This document shows, in pieces, positions 8,260 to 16,024 of a DNA stretch of 64,000 nucleotides. The DNA is from Streptomyces sp. NBC_01428 (GTDB lineage Bacteria; Actinomycetota; Actinomycetes; Streptomycetales; Streptomycetaceae): contig NZ_CP109499.1 of NCBI RefSeq assembly GCF_036231965.1, positions 7,874,001-7,938,000 on the forward strand, written 5' to 3'. A program made the translations under genes and the position numbers. Every line of letters starts with the position of its first letter. Within the stretch, counting starts at the first letter, position 1. The notes beneath the pieces were generated by a model. It searched no databases, had not been told where the DNA came from, and saw only the letters and a program-made list of their open reading frames with translations.

Positions 8260-10335
8260 CTACGCGCCCTCCAGCACCCTGCGACAGTCCCGCAGCAAGG
8301 TCTCGTCCTCCAGGACGTCATGGCTGCCGTAGCCGCCGGAGCGGGCCCGGTGGCGGCGTGGGGCGGCCAGTTCCGTGGCGACCAGGTCGTGGGCCGGGCT
8401 GCCGGCGTCACCCATGCGGACGAGGCAGGCGGTGATGGTGCCACGGGCGTACGGGTTCTGCCGCCAGGCGTCGCGGAACACGGGCAGGACCGGCTCCGGG
8501 TCGGCGCCGATGTCCCAGACGGCACAGGCCGCCGCCGTCCGCTCCCACAGGTCGGCGGAGTCCGTCAGGCTCCGCAGCCGGGGAAGAGCGACGCCGGCGC
8601 TGGAGCCCATGCGGGCCAGGGCCGAGACGGCCGGCCGGGAGCCACCCGCGGATCCCGGCGGGCCCAGCGCTCGCAGCAGCGGAGGGAGGACGGCCTCCGC
8701 GTCACCCTCGACGGACCAGAGCGCGGCGGCGGCGGCCACCGCGCTCTCGCCGCTCAGCAGCCCCCGCAGCGCGGGGATCGCCTCCCGGGCGGCCGGCCCG
8801 AACGCGACGAGCGCCTCGGTCAGGGCCTCCACGAGGGAGTCCCGCAGGCGCAGATCGCGGGGTGCGCCCTGCAACAGCCGCAGCACCTCCGGGACGGCGG
8901 CGGCGTACCGCAGGGCACCGAGGGCGGACAGCAGGGGGGCGGCCCGGCCGAACGTGTCGGCGTCGTCCAGGGGCACGTCGGCCAGTCGCTCCCGCAGCAG
9001 CGGTGCCAGGGGGAGGGCGGCCGGGCCGAGGTGCCGGACGGTGTAACCGGTCTCGTTCGGAACGACTCGGTGCCGCAGGACCTCGGTGAGCGGCGGGACC
9101 GCGCGCGGGTCCCCCGTCCGGGCGAGCGCCCGGAGCGGACCGCCCAGCGTGGCCCTGCCGCGCCCCCAGGAGTCCTGGTCCGACGCCACGAGGGCGGCGA
9201 GACGGTCGGCCGCCGGTTCCGCCAGGCCGAAGAGGAACTCCAGGACGGACACGGCGGCCTGCCGCAACCGCTCCTCGTCCGAGTCCAGTTGCTCACCGAT
9301 CAGGGCGACCGGCTCCGCGTAGGCGGCCCGCCATTCGCGGAACAGTCCCGCCGACATCCAGACGGCGTTGCACCGGTCGGCCGTGTCCGCGCTACTCAAC
9401 TGCCCCTCGAGCAGGGCGATCCGGTCGCCGGTGCGGGCCCCCAGTGCGCTGTGCAGCGTCCGGAGCAGCTGGGCGCCCTGCTCGTCCGCGGGACGCATGC
9501 GACGCAGCCGGCCGAGGAGCGTGTCCGTGGACGTCCGGGTGGGTTCCCCGGACGGCCGGAAGTGCCGCGACCTCGTGTGGAGGAGTTCCACGACCGTGCT
9601 CACGAGGTCGGCCGGCAGCCGGTCGGGGGCGCACAGGGCCAGCTGCCCGAGCGCGGCGAGCCGCAGCCCCGGTTCGTGCGGTGGGGCGCAGAGCGTCGCC
9701 AGCAGGTCGACGGCCGGGGCGGAGAGGCCGGGGTGCAGCCGGGCGAACAGTCCGAGGCCCTCGACCAGAGCGAGGCGGACGCCCTCGTCGTGCTCGTCCG
9801 TCAACTGCCGTATCAGCAGCGGCAGTACACGGCCCGGTGCCTCGGAGAACCGTACGAGCGGCGTCGGTACGGCGCGGCGCACCTCGGGGTCCGCGTCCGT
9901 CACGAGGTCGAGGAAGACCGCCGCACCCGACCGGACCGCGGTCCGCGCCACGGTGTAGTTGTCGTCCGCCCGATCCTCCGTGTCCGAGCCGCCCGGGTGC
10001 TCGTCGCCACCGGGACGGCCGGACCCCTCGCCGTCGGGCTCCGCGGGCGCGTCGTCGACGTCCCCGCCGCCGATGCTGGCGAGCAGCTCCACGATGCCGC
10101 CACGGTCCGGAAGCCCGGGGTGCCGGACGAGGCCGAAGAGGAAGGGGACGCACGCGAGCGTCGAGTCGTACACATCGCCCTGGTGGTGCACCGCCCCGTA
10201 CATCCCGTCGAGCGCCGCCTCCCGCTCATGGGGGTGCCGCGAGGCCAGGCCCCGCAGCAGCTCCGGCACGTCCGCGGCGCTTCCGTAGGCATGCTCCATC
10301 GAGGCCCAGTCGACCTCGTCGATCCCCCTGAACAC
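8260..10335 (-). CDS. Large HEAT-repeat protein
   Basis: 691 residues of alpha-helical repeats. Units such as ADPEVRRAVPTPLVRF, DEHDEGVRLALVEGLGLF, DEERLRQAAVSVLEFLFG and PRAVPPLTEVLRHRVV follow the HEAT helix-turn-helix pattern throughout, interrupted near residues 85-125 by an acidic Asp/Gly-rich linker. Such scaffolds bind proteins or nucleic acid; no enzyme motif is visible. I use GTG 10335 (FRGIDEVDWASMEHAYG) because GGGGAGGA sits 5-6 bases upstream, rather than the first in-frame codon at 10386. In Streptomyces such proteins are often annotated only as HEAT repeat domain-containing. Function unknown; it is not in an evident operon. Confidence 0.8.
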   Translation of the reverse strand: MFRGIDEVDWASMEHAYGSAADVPELLRGLASRHPHEREAALDGMYGAVHHQGDVYDSTLACVPFLFGLVRHPGLPDRGGIVELLASIGGGDVDDAPAEPDGEGSGRPGGDEHPGGSDTEDRADDNYTVARTAVRSGAAVFLDLVTDADPEVRRAVPTPLVRFSEAPGRVLPLLIRQLTDEHDEGVRLALVEGLGLFARLHPGLSAPAVDLLATLCAPPHEPGLRLAALGQLALCAPDRLPADLVSTVVELLHTRSRHFRPSGEPTRTSTDTLLGRLRRMRPADEQGAQLLRTLHSALGARTGDRIALLEGQLSSADTADRCNAVWMSAGLFREWRAAYAEPVALIGEQLDSDEERLRQAAVSVLEFLFGLAEPAADRLAALVASDQDSWGRGRATLGGPLRALARTGDPRAVPPLTEVLRHRVVPNETGYTVRHLGPAALPLAPLLRERLADVPLDDADTFGRAAPLLSALGALRYAAAVPEVLRLLQGAPRDLRLRDSLVEALTEALVAFGPAAREAIPALRGLLSGESAVAAAAALWSVEGDAEAVLPPLLRALGPPGSAGGSRPAVSALARMGSSAGVALPRLRSLTDSADLWERTAAACAVWDIGADPEPVLPVFRDAWRQNPYARGTITACLVRMGDAGSPAHDLVATELAAPRRHRARSGGYGSHDVLEDETLLRDCRRVLEGA

Positions 10336-10455
10336 GGCGTCCTCCCCAGGCGTACGGCCAATGATCGCGAGTGTGCACCACGGCACTGACAGTGACGCCC
10401 GGGCGCCGCCACGTCGACCGTGACAACCCGGCCAACTCCCGCGATAAAGGCCGCT

Positions 10456-12261
10456 TTACGACGGTCGGCCGGGGCGTTCCGTCCGTCGCGCGGGGAACCG
10501 GGGGAGCGCGGGCGGAGCGAGGAAGCCCTCGGCGCGCGCCGCGGCGATGCCGATCCGGGGGAGATCGGCGCTCTTCTCGAAGAGCAGATAGCGGGGTTCC
10601 CAGACCGGCCGGTACTTGGCGTTGGCCCGGTAGAGGGACTCGAGCTGCCACCAGCGCGAGAGGAACGTCAGCACCGAGCACCACAGCCGCAGCACGGGTC
10701 CCGCGCCCAGCCGTGTCCCGCGCTCGAAGACGGACCGGAACATCGCGAAGTTCAGGGACACCCGGTCGACCCCGATCTCCTCGGCCCGCCGCAGGAGTTC
10801 GATCACCATGAACTCCATCAGCCCGTTGTCGGAGTTCCGGTCGCGGCGCATCAGGTCGAGGGACAGCCCTCGTACGCCCCAGGGCACGAAGCTCAGAACG
10901 GCCCGGGGCACCCCGTCCCCGTCCCGGCACTCCAGCATCACGCACCGTCCGTCGGCGGCGTCCCCCAGCCGGCCGAGCGCCATCGAGAAGCCGCGCTCGG
11001 TCTCCCCATCGCGCCACTGGTCCGCCAGGTCGGTCAGGGCGGCCATCTCGGCGTCGGGGATGTCCTCGTGCCGCCGGACCCGGACCGTGTGTCCCGCCCG
11101 CCGGACCCGGTTGTGCGCCTGCCGGACGCCCCGCATCGCGCGGCCCTCCAGGGTGAAGTCGGCGCGGTCCACGACGGCTTCGTCCCCGAGCTCCAGCGCG
11201 TCCAGGCCGTGCCGGGCGTACACGGTCCCGGCCTCCTCGCTCGCGCCCATCACCGCGGGCGTCCACGCGTGCCGCCGCGCCTCCCTGAGCCATGCCTCGA
11301 TCGCGCCGGGCCACGCCTCCGGGTCGCCGATCGGATCGCCGGAGGCGAGGGTCACGCCGCCGACGACGCCGTACGCGATCGCCGCCTTGCCGCTCGGCGA
11401 CCAGATGACCGCCTTGCCGCGCCGCAGCGCGAAGTAGCCGAGCGAATCCCGCTCCCCGTGCCGTGCCAGCAGGTCCCGCAGACGCGTCTCGTCCTGTTCA
11501 CCGAGGAGTTCGAGCCCGCGCGGGGAGCGGAAGCAGGCGTAGAGCACCAGCAGGAAGGTGCCGGCCATGAGGGCGTTGACGAGGACGTCAGCCCAGCCCG
11601 GGGCCGCGACGGTGTCGAAGCGGTCGGCGAGCGGGCCGACGCTGACGCCGCGGAGCAGGGTGTACGCGATGCGGTCGCTCAGCGGCGTACCCGTCACACG
11701 GTTGGTGGCGCTCACGAGCGCGGTGCCGAGTGCGGCACTGACGAGGAGCCCACCGGCGCCGACGGCCAGGGCGAGGCGCGGGTTCGAACGGTCCCCCACG
11801 GCGTGGAACTCCCTGCGGCCCAGCACCAGGGCGCCGACGAAGAGGGCGGTGAGCAGCACCGAGAGCCAGTTGAACCAGTGCTGCCGGTAGCGCTCCTGGC
11901 TCAGGGCCACCCCGTAGAGCACGAGGAGGGGTCCCGCCAACAGCATGTTGAAGATCCACGCGGCGCGTTTGCGGCGCCGCATCACGAGCGCGAGGAAGAG
12001 GGCGAGCGCCGCCGAGACGAGACCGGCGGTGGCCAGGTACGGAGTGAAGAACTCGCCCGCGTTGTGCTCGTGGACCTCCTCACCGAACGGCAGCGAGACC
12101 ACCGCGAACACGTTGAGCAGCGCGAGCAGCCTCAGATACCAGACGGTGGAGGCGGCGGCCCGGCGCCGGAGCCCGGCGCCCGTCCGTTCAGGCGGCGCCA
12201 CCCCCTGACGCGCGCCGGAGGTCCGCTGTTCCTTGACGGGCACTGACTGTTGTACGGACAC
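10456..12261 (-). CDS. MprF-like membrane protein with phosphatidylglycerol lysyltransferase (DUF2156) domain
   Basis: 601 residues. The N-terminal third has about six transmembrane helices (residues about 38-250). The C-terminal part from about residue 285 (RHGERDSLGYFALRRGK) to 570 is the GNAT-like aminoacyl transferase domain of LysPG synthases, including GVVGGVTLASGDPIGDP, FVPWGVRGLSLDLMRRD and NGLMEFMVIELLRRA. Such proteins transfer an aminoacyl group from tRNA to phosphatidylglycerol and flip the product, changing surface charge and resistance to cationic peptides. No fused lysyl-tRNA synthetase is present, so the aminoacyl donor is unknown. ATG start at 12261. A palindrome upstream at 12320 could be regulatory. 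Confidence 0.82.
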   Translation of the reverse strand: MSVQQSVPVKEQRTSGARQGVAPPERTGAGLRRRAAASTVWYLRLLALLNVFAVVSLPFGEEVHEHNAGEFFTPYLATAGLVSAALALFLALVMRRRKRAAWIFNMLLAGPLLVLYGVALSQERYRQHWFNWLSVLLTALFVGALVLGRREFHAVGDRSNPRLALAVGAGGLLVSAALGTALVSATNRVTGTPLSDRIAYTLLRGVSVGPLADRFDTVAAPGWADVLVNALMAGTFLLVLYACFRSPRGLELLGEQDETRLRDLLARHGERDSLGYFALRRGKAVIWSPSGKAAIAYGVVGGVTLASGDPIGDPEAWPGAIEAWLREARRHAWTPAVMGASEEAGTVYARHGLDALELGDEAVVDRADFTLEGRAMRGVRQAHNRVRRAGHTVRVRRHEDIPDAEMAALTDLADQWRDGETERGFSMALGRLGDAADGRCVMLECRDGDGVPRAVLSFVPWGVRGLSLDLMRRDRNSDNGLMEFMVIELLRRAEEIGVDRVSLNFAMFRSVFERGTRLGAGPVLRLWCSVLTFLSRWWQLESLYRANAKYRPVWEPRYLLFEKSADLPRIGIAAARAEGFLAPPALPRFPARRTERPGRPS

Positions 12262-12319
12262 CGTGGAGCATCACCTTGGGGAGCGGCCGGGCGAACCGGT
12301 GCGAGCAGAGGGCGGAACA

Positions 12320-12332
12320 CTACATGGTGTAG
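12320..12332 (-). promoter_or_regulatory. Candidate operator upstream of MprF-like gene
   Basis: Perfect inverted repeat CTACA-TGG-TGTAG, 59 bases upstream of the MprF-like start codon. Size and symmetry fit a dimeric repressor site, but no cognate regulator is adjacent. Confidence 0.3.
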
Positions 12333-12410
12333 GGAAGAGGAAGGTTGTCGCCACGTAGGAGGGGCCCGAGGTGGTAAGGGAGTGGTGTGAATCGCCCCGC
12401 CCGTCGTCCG

Positions 12411-12716
12411 TCAGTTGCGCCCCGTGTTCTTCAACTGCCCGCCCGGGCACGGGTCCCCGCCCTCGCCGAGGGCCGGACGGCCGCGGGTGGTGGCCCACCA
12501 CACGAGGTCGCCGAGCGCCGCACCCGCCGCGACGAGGGCCGTGATCACCCCGGCCATGGTGAGGCCGTCGCCGAGGTGAGGGCGTCCGTGCAGGGCGTGC
12601 AGGTCGAATCCGCACAGGTGGTACACGCCCACCGCGGCGATCCCCAGACTCGGCACGAGCAGTGCCAGCACGGACGCCGGACCACGTCCCGTGCGTCCGG
12701 CGTCACGTTCCCTCAC
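12411..12716 (-). CDS. Small two-span membrane protein of unknown function
   Basis: 101 residues with a helix at about 14-34 (ASVLALLVPSLGIAAVGVY), a loop containing CGFDLHALHGRPHLGDG, and a second helix at about 52-76 (LTMAGVITALVAAGAALGDL). Short charged N-terminus, glycine-rich tail. No family recognised. It starts with GTG immediately after a hairpin-forming inverted repeat (12718-12755) and lies between the MprF-like and OYE genes on the same strand, separated by more than 140 bases on each side. Confidence 0.6.
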   Translation of the reverse strand: MRERDAGRTGRGPASVLALLVPSLGIAAVGVYHLCGFDLHALHGRPHLGDGLTMAGVITALVAAGAALGDLVWWATTRGRPALGEGGDPCPGGQLKNTGRN

Positions 12717-12717
12717 A

Positions 12718-12755
12718 GGTTCCCCCTGACGTACGACGCTTTCCCCGGGGGAACC
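12718..12755 (-). promoter_or_regulatory. Inverted repeat at start of small membrane gene
   Basis: Arms GGTTCCCCC (12718-12726) and GGGGGAACC (12747-12755) are perfectly complementary with a 20-base spacer, ending 2 bases before the GTG start of the membrane protein. A TAGGTT -10-like hexamer lies at its upstream edge on the minus strand. It could be an operator or a leader hairpin. Confidence 0.35.
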
Positions 12756-12895
12756 TACAGCACGTAGGGTCGCCCCGGCGTGGCCTTGTTCCCATTGTGT
12801 TCCGCCGGGTACCCGGGGTCGCGCCCGTCACGCACCGGCGTGTCGGGCGCGATGCCAACAGGAGCCACGGCAGAGGGAGTTCGCGGCCGGCGGTG

Positions 12896-13987
12896 TCACA
12901 CGGAGCGGTGGTACTGCTCCGGCACGTGCACCTCCGCGCCGAGTTCGCGTGCGGCGAGCCGCGCGAAGGACGGGTTGCGCAGCAGCTCGCGACCCAGCAG
13001 CACCGCGTCGGCCTCGCCGTTGGCGACGATCTTCTCGGCCTGCTCGACCCCGGTGATGAGGCCGACCGCCGCGACGGCGAGCGGCGTCTCCTTCTTCACC
13101 CGGGCGGCGAAAGGCACTTGGTAGCCCGGACCGACGGGGATGCGGACACCCGGCGCGTTCCCGCCCGTCGAGACGTCGAGCAGATCCACCCCGTGCTCGT
13201 GCAGGGTGCGTGCGAAGCGAACGGTGTCGTCCGCGCTCCAGCCGGTGTCCTCCAGCCAGTCCGTCGCCGAGACGCGGAAGAACAGCGGCTTGCCGTCGGG
13301 CCAGACCTCCCGCACCGCGTCCACGACCTCGAGCGCGAACCGGGTCCGGTTCTCGTACGAGCCGCCGTACGCGTCGGTGCGGTGGTTGGAGTGCGGGGAG
13401 AGGAACTCGTTGACGAGGTAGCCGTGGGCGCCGTGGATCTCGACGATCTCGAAACCGGCCGCGAGCGCGCGCCGTGCCGCGTCCGCGAACTGCCCGACGA
13501 TCTCGTGGATCCCCGCGACCGTCAGCTCGTCCGGGACCGGATGCCCCTCGTCGAAGGGAAGGGGGCTCGGTGCGAGCGCCGTCCAGCCGTGCGCGTCCGG
13601 ACCGACCGGCGCGCCGCCCTTCCAGGGCCGGTCGGTCGAGGCCTTGCGCCCGCCGTGTCCGAGCTGGATCGCGGGGACCGTGCCCTGGGCCGCGAGGAAC
13701 CCCGTGATCCGGCGGAACGCCTCGACCTGGGTGTCGTTCCAGATGCCCAGGTCGTACGGGGAGATCCGGCCCTCGGGCGAGACGGCCGTCGCCTCGACGA
13801 CGATCAGTCCCGTTCCGCCGGTGGCGCGTGCCGCGTAGTGGGCGAAGTGCCAGTCGTTCGGGGCGCCCGCGGAGGGGCCTTCCGGGGCCGCCGAGTACTG
13901 GCACATCGGCGGCATCCAGACCCGGTTGGGGAGGGTGACGTCGCGCAGGGTGTAGGGCTCGAAGAGCGCGTTCACGGCGGACTCCAT
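12896..13987 (-). CDS. Old yellow enzyme-type NADH:flavin oxidoreductase (YqjM-like)
   Basis: 363-residue TIM-barrel FMN enzyme reducing activated C=C bonds of enones, nitro compounds or electrophiles with NAD(P)H. The YqjM-class signature MPPMCQYSA (Cys29 near the flavin) is present, with HYAARATGGTGLIVVEAT, the substrate-binding QLGHGGRKAS, and FDEGHPVPDEL. The phosphate loop is VGPGYQVPFA, and the C-terminus LLGRELLRNPSFA is typical. ATG start. Divergently transcribed from an ArsR-type regulator across a 138-base gap holding paired -10-like/palindromic elements, so the regulator likely controls it in response to a thiol-reactive or metal signal. Confidence 0.9.
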   Translation of the reverse strand: MESAVNALFEPYTLRDVTLPNRVWMPPMCQYSAAPEGPSAGAPNDWHFAHYAARATGGTGLIVVEATAVSPEGRISPYDLGIWNDTQVEAFRRITGFLAAQGTVPAIQLGHGGRKASTDRPWKGGAPVGPDAHGWTALAPSPLPFDEGHPVPDELTVAGIHEIVGQFADAARRALAAGFEIVEIHGAHGYLVNEFLSPHSNHRTDAYGGSYENRTRFALEVVDAVREVWPDGKPLFFRVSATDWLEDTGWSADDTVRFARTLHEHGVDLLDVSTGGNAPGVRIPVGPGYQVPFAARVKKETPLAVAAVGLITGVEQAEKIVANGEADAVLLGRELLRNPSFARLAARELGAEVHVPEQYHRSV

Positions 13988-14027
13988 TCGTCGCGGGGCC
14001 GGGGTACGGCTCGCACGATAGGCCGCG

Positions 14028-14067
14028 TAGTACGGCGAGTGTCAAACTACGACGACTCTCGTACTAT
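14028..14067. promoter_or_regulatory. Divergent promoter/operator region, ArsR-OYE pair
   Basis: Inverted arms TAGTACG (14028-14034) and CGTACTA (14060-14066), centres 32 bases apart. The right arm belongs to a 13-bp near-palindrome CTCGTACTATGAG. TACTAT (14062-14067) could be a -10 with TGTCAA (14040-14045) as -35 for the regulator gene; the mirrored arm could serve the OYE gene. Symmetry suggests binding by the ArsR-type protein. Confidence 0.45.
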
Positions 14068-14125
14068 GAGGCTCCGGGAACGGAACCCGTACCCGGCCCG
14101 AGTCCCCGGACGATGTGGAGCCGCC

Positions 14126-14485
14126 GTGACGACCGCCGCCCCCGCCCCCAGCGGCCGCGATCTGCCGCATCCCGCGTGCGAGCAGATCCGGCTGGAGTCC
14201 GTGCTGCACGCACTCTCGGACCCGATGCGGCTCCAGGTCGTGCGGGAGCTCGCCGCCGACGGCGGCGAGCTCTCCTGTTCGCACTTCGTGCTGCCGGTCA
14301 CCAAGTCCACGACCACGCATCACTTCCGGGTCCTCCGGGAGAGCGGCGTGATCCGGCAGGTCTATCGCGGCACGGCGAAGATGAACGGGCTGCGCGCGGA
14401 CGACCTGGAGGCCCTGTTCCCCGGACTCCTCGGCCGCGTCCTGGAGGCGGCGGCCCGCCAGTCGGATCGGCTAGGCGGGCGCTGA
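14126..14485 (+). CDS. ArsR-family winged-helix transcriptional regulator
   Basis: 119 residues. The HTH spans LESVLHALSDPMRLQVVREL (start of domain, residue about 25) to KSTTTHHFRVLRESGVIRQV, the recognition helix and wing of ArsR/SmtB proteins. The invariant LSDPMRL motif is clear. Only one cysteine (in ELSCSHFV) lies near the recognition helix, so the classical metal-binding cysteine pair is not evident; it may sense something other than metal. GTG start with GGAG 6-10 bases upstream. Divergent from the OYE gene, its probable target. Its 3' end overlaps the convergent permease gene by 15 bases. Confidence 0.85.
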   Translation: MTTAAPAPSGRDLPHPACEQIRLESVLHALSDPMRLQVVRELAADGGELSCSHFVLPVTKSTTTHHFRVLRESGVIRQVYRGTAKMNGLRADDLEALFPGLLGRVLEAAARQSDRLGGR

Positions 14486-15826
14486 GGCCGCCTCCGGCTC
14501 CGCTTCCGTCGCCGGCCGACTCTCCCTGCCGGGAAGGTGGTTGAACAGCAGGTTCAGGGCGATCGCCGTGAGGCAGCCCGCGCTGATGCCGCTGTTCATG
14601 ACCGTCTGGAACCAGTCGGGGAACCGGGCGTAGACCCCGGGCACACCGACCGGCAGCACGCCGATCGCGACCGAGACGGCCACCACGGTCAGGTTGTGGT
14701 TGTCCTTGAAGTCCACCGCCGCGAGCGTACGCAGTCCGCTCGCGGCGACCGTCCCGAACATCACCAGACCCGCCCCGCCGAGCAGGGGCGCCGGTATCGC
14801 GGCGACCACGGCACCCAGCTTCGGCAGCAGGCCGAGCACGACGAGGATGCCGCCCGCCGCGGCGACCACCCACCGGCTGCGCACCCGCGTCATGCCCACC
14901 AGGCCCACGTTCTGTGCGAACGCCGTGTAGGGGAACGTGTTGAAGACACCGCCGAGGACCGTGGACAGGCCGTCGGCCCGGAGGCCGTCCGCGAGGGTGC
15001 GCGGCTCGATGGGCCGTTCGGTCATCTCGCCCACCGCGATGAAGTCACCGGTGGTCTCGGTCATCGTCACCAGCGCCACGACCAGCATCGACACGATCGC
15101 CGAGGCGTGGAACGACGGCGCCCCGAAGTGGAACGGTGTGCTGATGCCCACCCAGTCGGCGTCCCCGACCCCGCCGAAGTCCGTGAACCCGAACGGCACC
15201 GCCACCGCGAGGCCCACGGCGATGCCGACGAGGACGGCGATCCGGCTCAGGAACGCGGGCGCGAACCGCTGAACGCCGAGGACCACGGCCAGGACGAACC
15301 CGGCGAGGGCGAGGTTCTTCGGCTCCCCGAAGTCCTTCGCGCCGGCACCGCCCGCGGCCCAGTTGCCCGCGACCGGCAGCAGCGAGACGCCGATGATCAG
15401 GATGACCGTGCCGGTGACGAGCGGCGGGAAGAAGCGCAACAGTCGTCCGAAGACCGGGGCGAGCAGGACGATCGCGAGGCCCGCCACGATCACCGACCCG
15501 TAGATCGCCGGCAGCCCGCCGCCCGTCGTCCCGATGAGCACCATCGGCGAGACGGCGGCGAAGGTGCAGCCCTGCATGATGGGCAGCCGCACCCCGAAGC
15601 GCCAGAAGCCCACGCACTGGATCAGCGTCGCGATACCGCACACGAGCAGGTCCGCGGTGATCAGATACGCCAGGTCGGCGGGCGACAGCTTCATCGCGCC
15701 GCCCACGATCAGCGGCACGGCCACCGCGCCCGCGTACATCGCGAGCACGTGCTGGAGCCCGAAGGCGGCCAACTGGCGGACGGGTGGGACCTCGTCGACG
15801 GGATGCACGGGAGCGGTGGTTGCCAT
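14471..15826 (-). CDS. NCS2-family nucleobase permease (xanthine/uric acid/uracil type)
   Basis: 451 residues, 12-14 transmembrane helices. The QH motif of the family lies in helix 1 (AAFGLQHVLAMYAGAVAVP, Gln25-His26), and helix 8 contains TMTETTGDFIAVGEMT, which carries the substrate-binding glutamate. Members import purines or pyrimidines with protons; by sequence it is nearer the xanthine/urate permeases than UraA, but the substrate is inference. ATG 15826 is preferred over the upstream frame opening because CTGGAG precedes it. The coding end overlaps the convergent ArsR gene by 15 bases. Confidence 0.85.
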   Translation of the reverse strand: MATTAPVHPVDEVPPVRQLAAFGLQHVLAMYAGAVAVPLIVGGAMKLSPADLAYLITADLLVCGIATLIQCVGFWRFGVRLPIMQGCTFAAVSPMVLIGTTGGGLPAIYGSVIVAGLAIVLLAPVFGRLLRFFPPLVTGTVILIIGVSLLPVAGNWAAGGAGAKDFGEPKNLALAGFVLAVVLGVQRFAPAFLSRIAVLVGIAVGLAVAVPFGFTDFGGVGDADWVGISTPFHFGAPSFHASAIVSMLVVALVTMTETTGDFIAVGEMTERPIEPRTLADGLRADGLSTVLGGVFNTFPYTAFAQNVGLVGMTRVRSRWVVAAAGGILVVLGLLPKLGAVVAAIPAPLLGGAGLVMFGTVAASGLRTLAAVDFKDNHNLTVVAVSVAIGVLPVGVPGVYARFPDWFQTVMNSGISAGCLTAIALNLLFNHLPGRESRPATEAEPEAASAPA

Positions 15827-15907
15827 GGGCACTCCAGAAGCTGCGGGGAGAGGGGGCGTCCGCACGACACGCGCACGCCCGGACAGCACGAGACCGTAGG
15901 CGCCTTG

Positions 15908-15933
15908 AACAGTTTGTTGATTTCCGGTCTGTT
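15908..15933 (-). promoter_or_regulatory. Inverted repeat upstream of permease
   Basis: AACAG (15908-15912) and CTGTT (15929-15933) flank TTGTTGATTTCCG. A closely similar TTGTTGATTCCG occurs in the promoter of the DUF6986-type aldolase gene at 39583, suggesting a shared regulator. About 80 bases upstream of the permease start. Confidence 0.35.
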
Positions 15934-16024
15934 GCCGGTGTGTGTCATGGGTCGCGAACCGGCCGAGACCCGGGCCGGTACGGCCCCCGCGCGGTTCGCG
16001 GACCCCGGAGCGGCGCGCGGCCCG

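Noticed and set aside
7681..10389. 902-codon plus-strand open frame
   Set aside because: It is the antisense shadow of the HEAT-repeat gene; translation is Arg/Gly-rich without domains.
10441..10460. TAAAG/CTTTA hairpin as a terminator
   Set aside because: It overlaps the stop codon of the MprF-like gene and has only 5 bp.
10420..12246. 608-codon plus-strand frame
   Set aside because: Antisense to the MprF-like gene, whose membrane helices and transferase motifs are clear.
12662..14125. Plus-strand frame joined to the ArsR gene
   Set aside because: Its N-terminal 488 codons are antisense to the OYE gene; ArsR homology starts only at GTG 14126.
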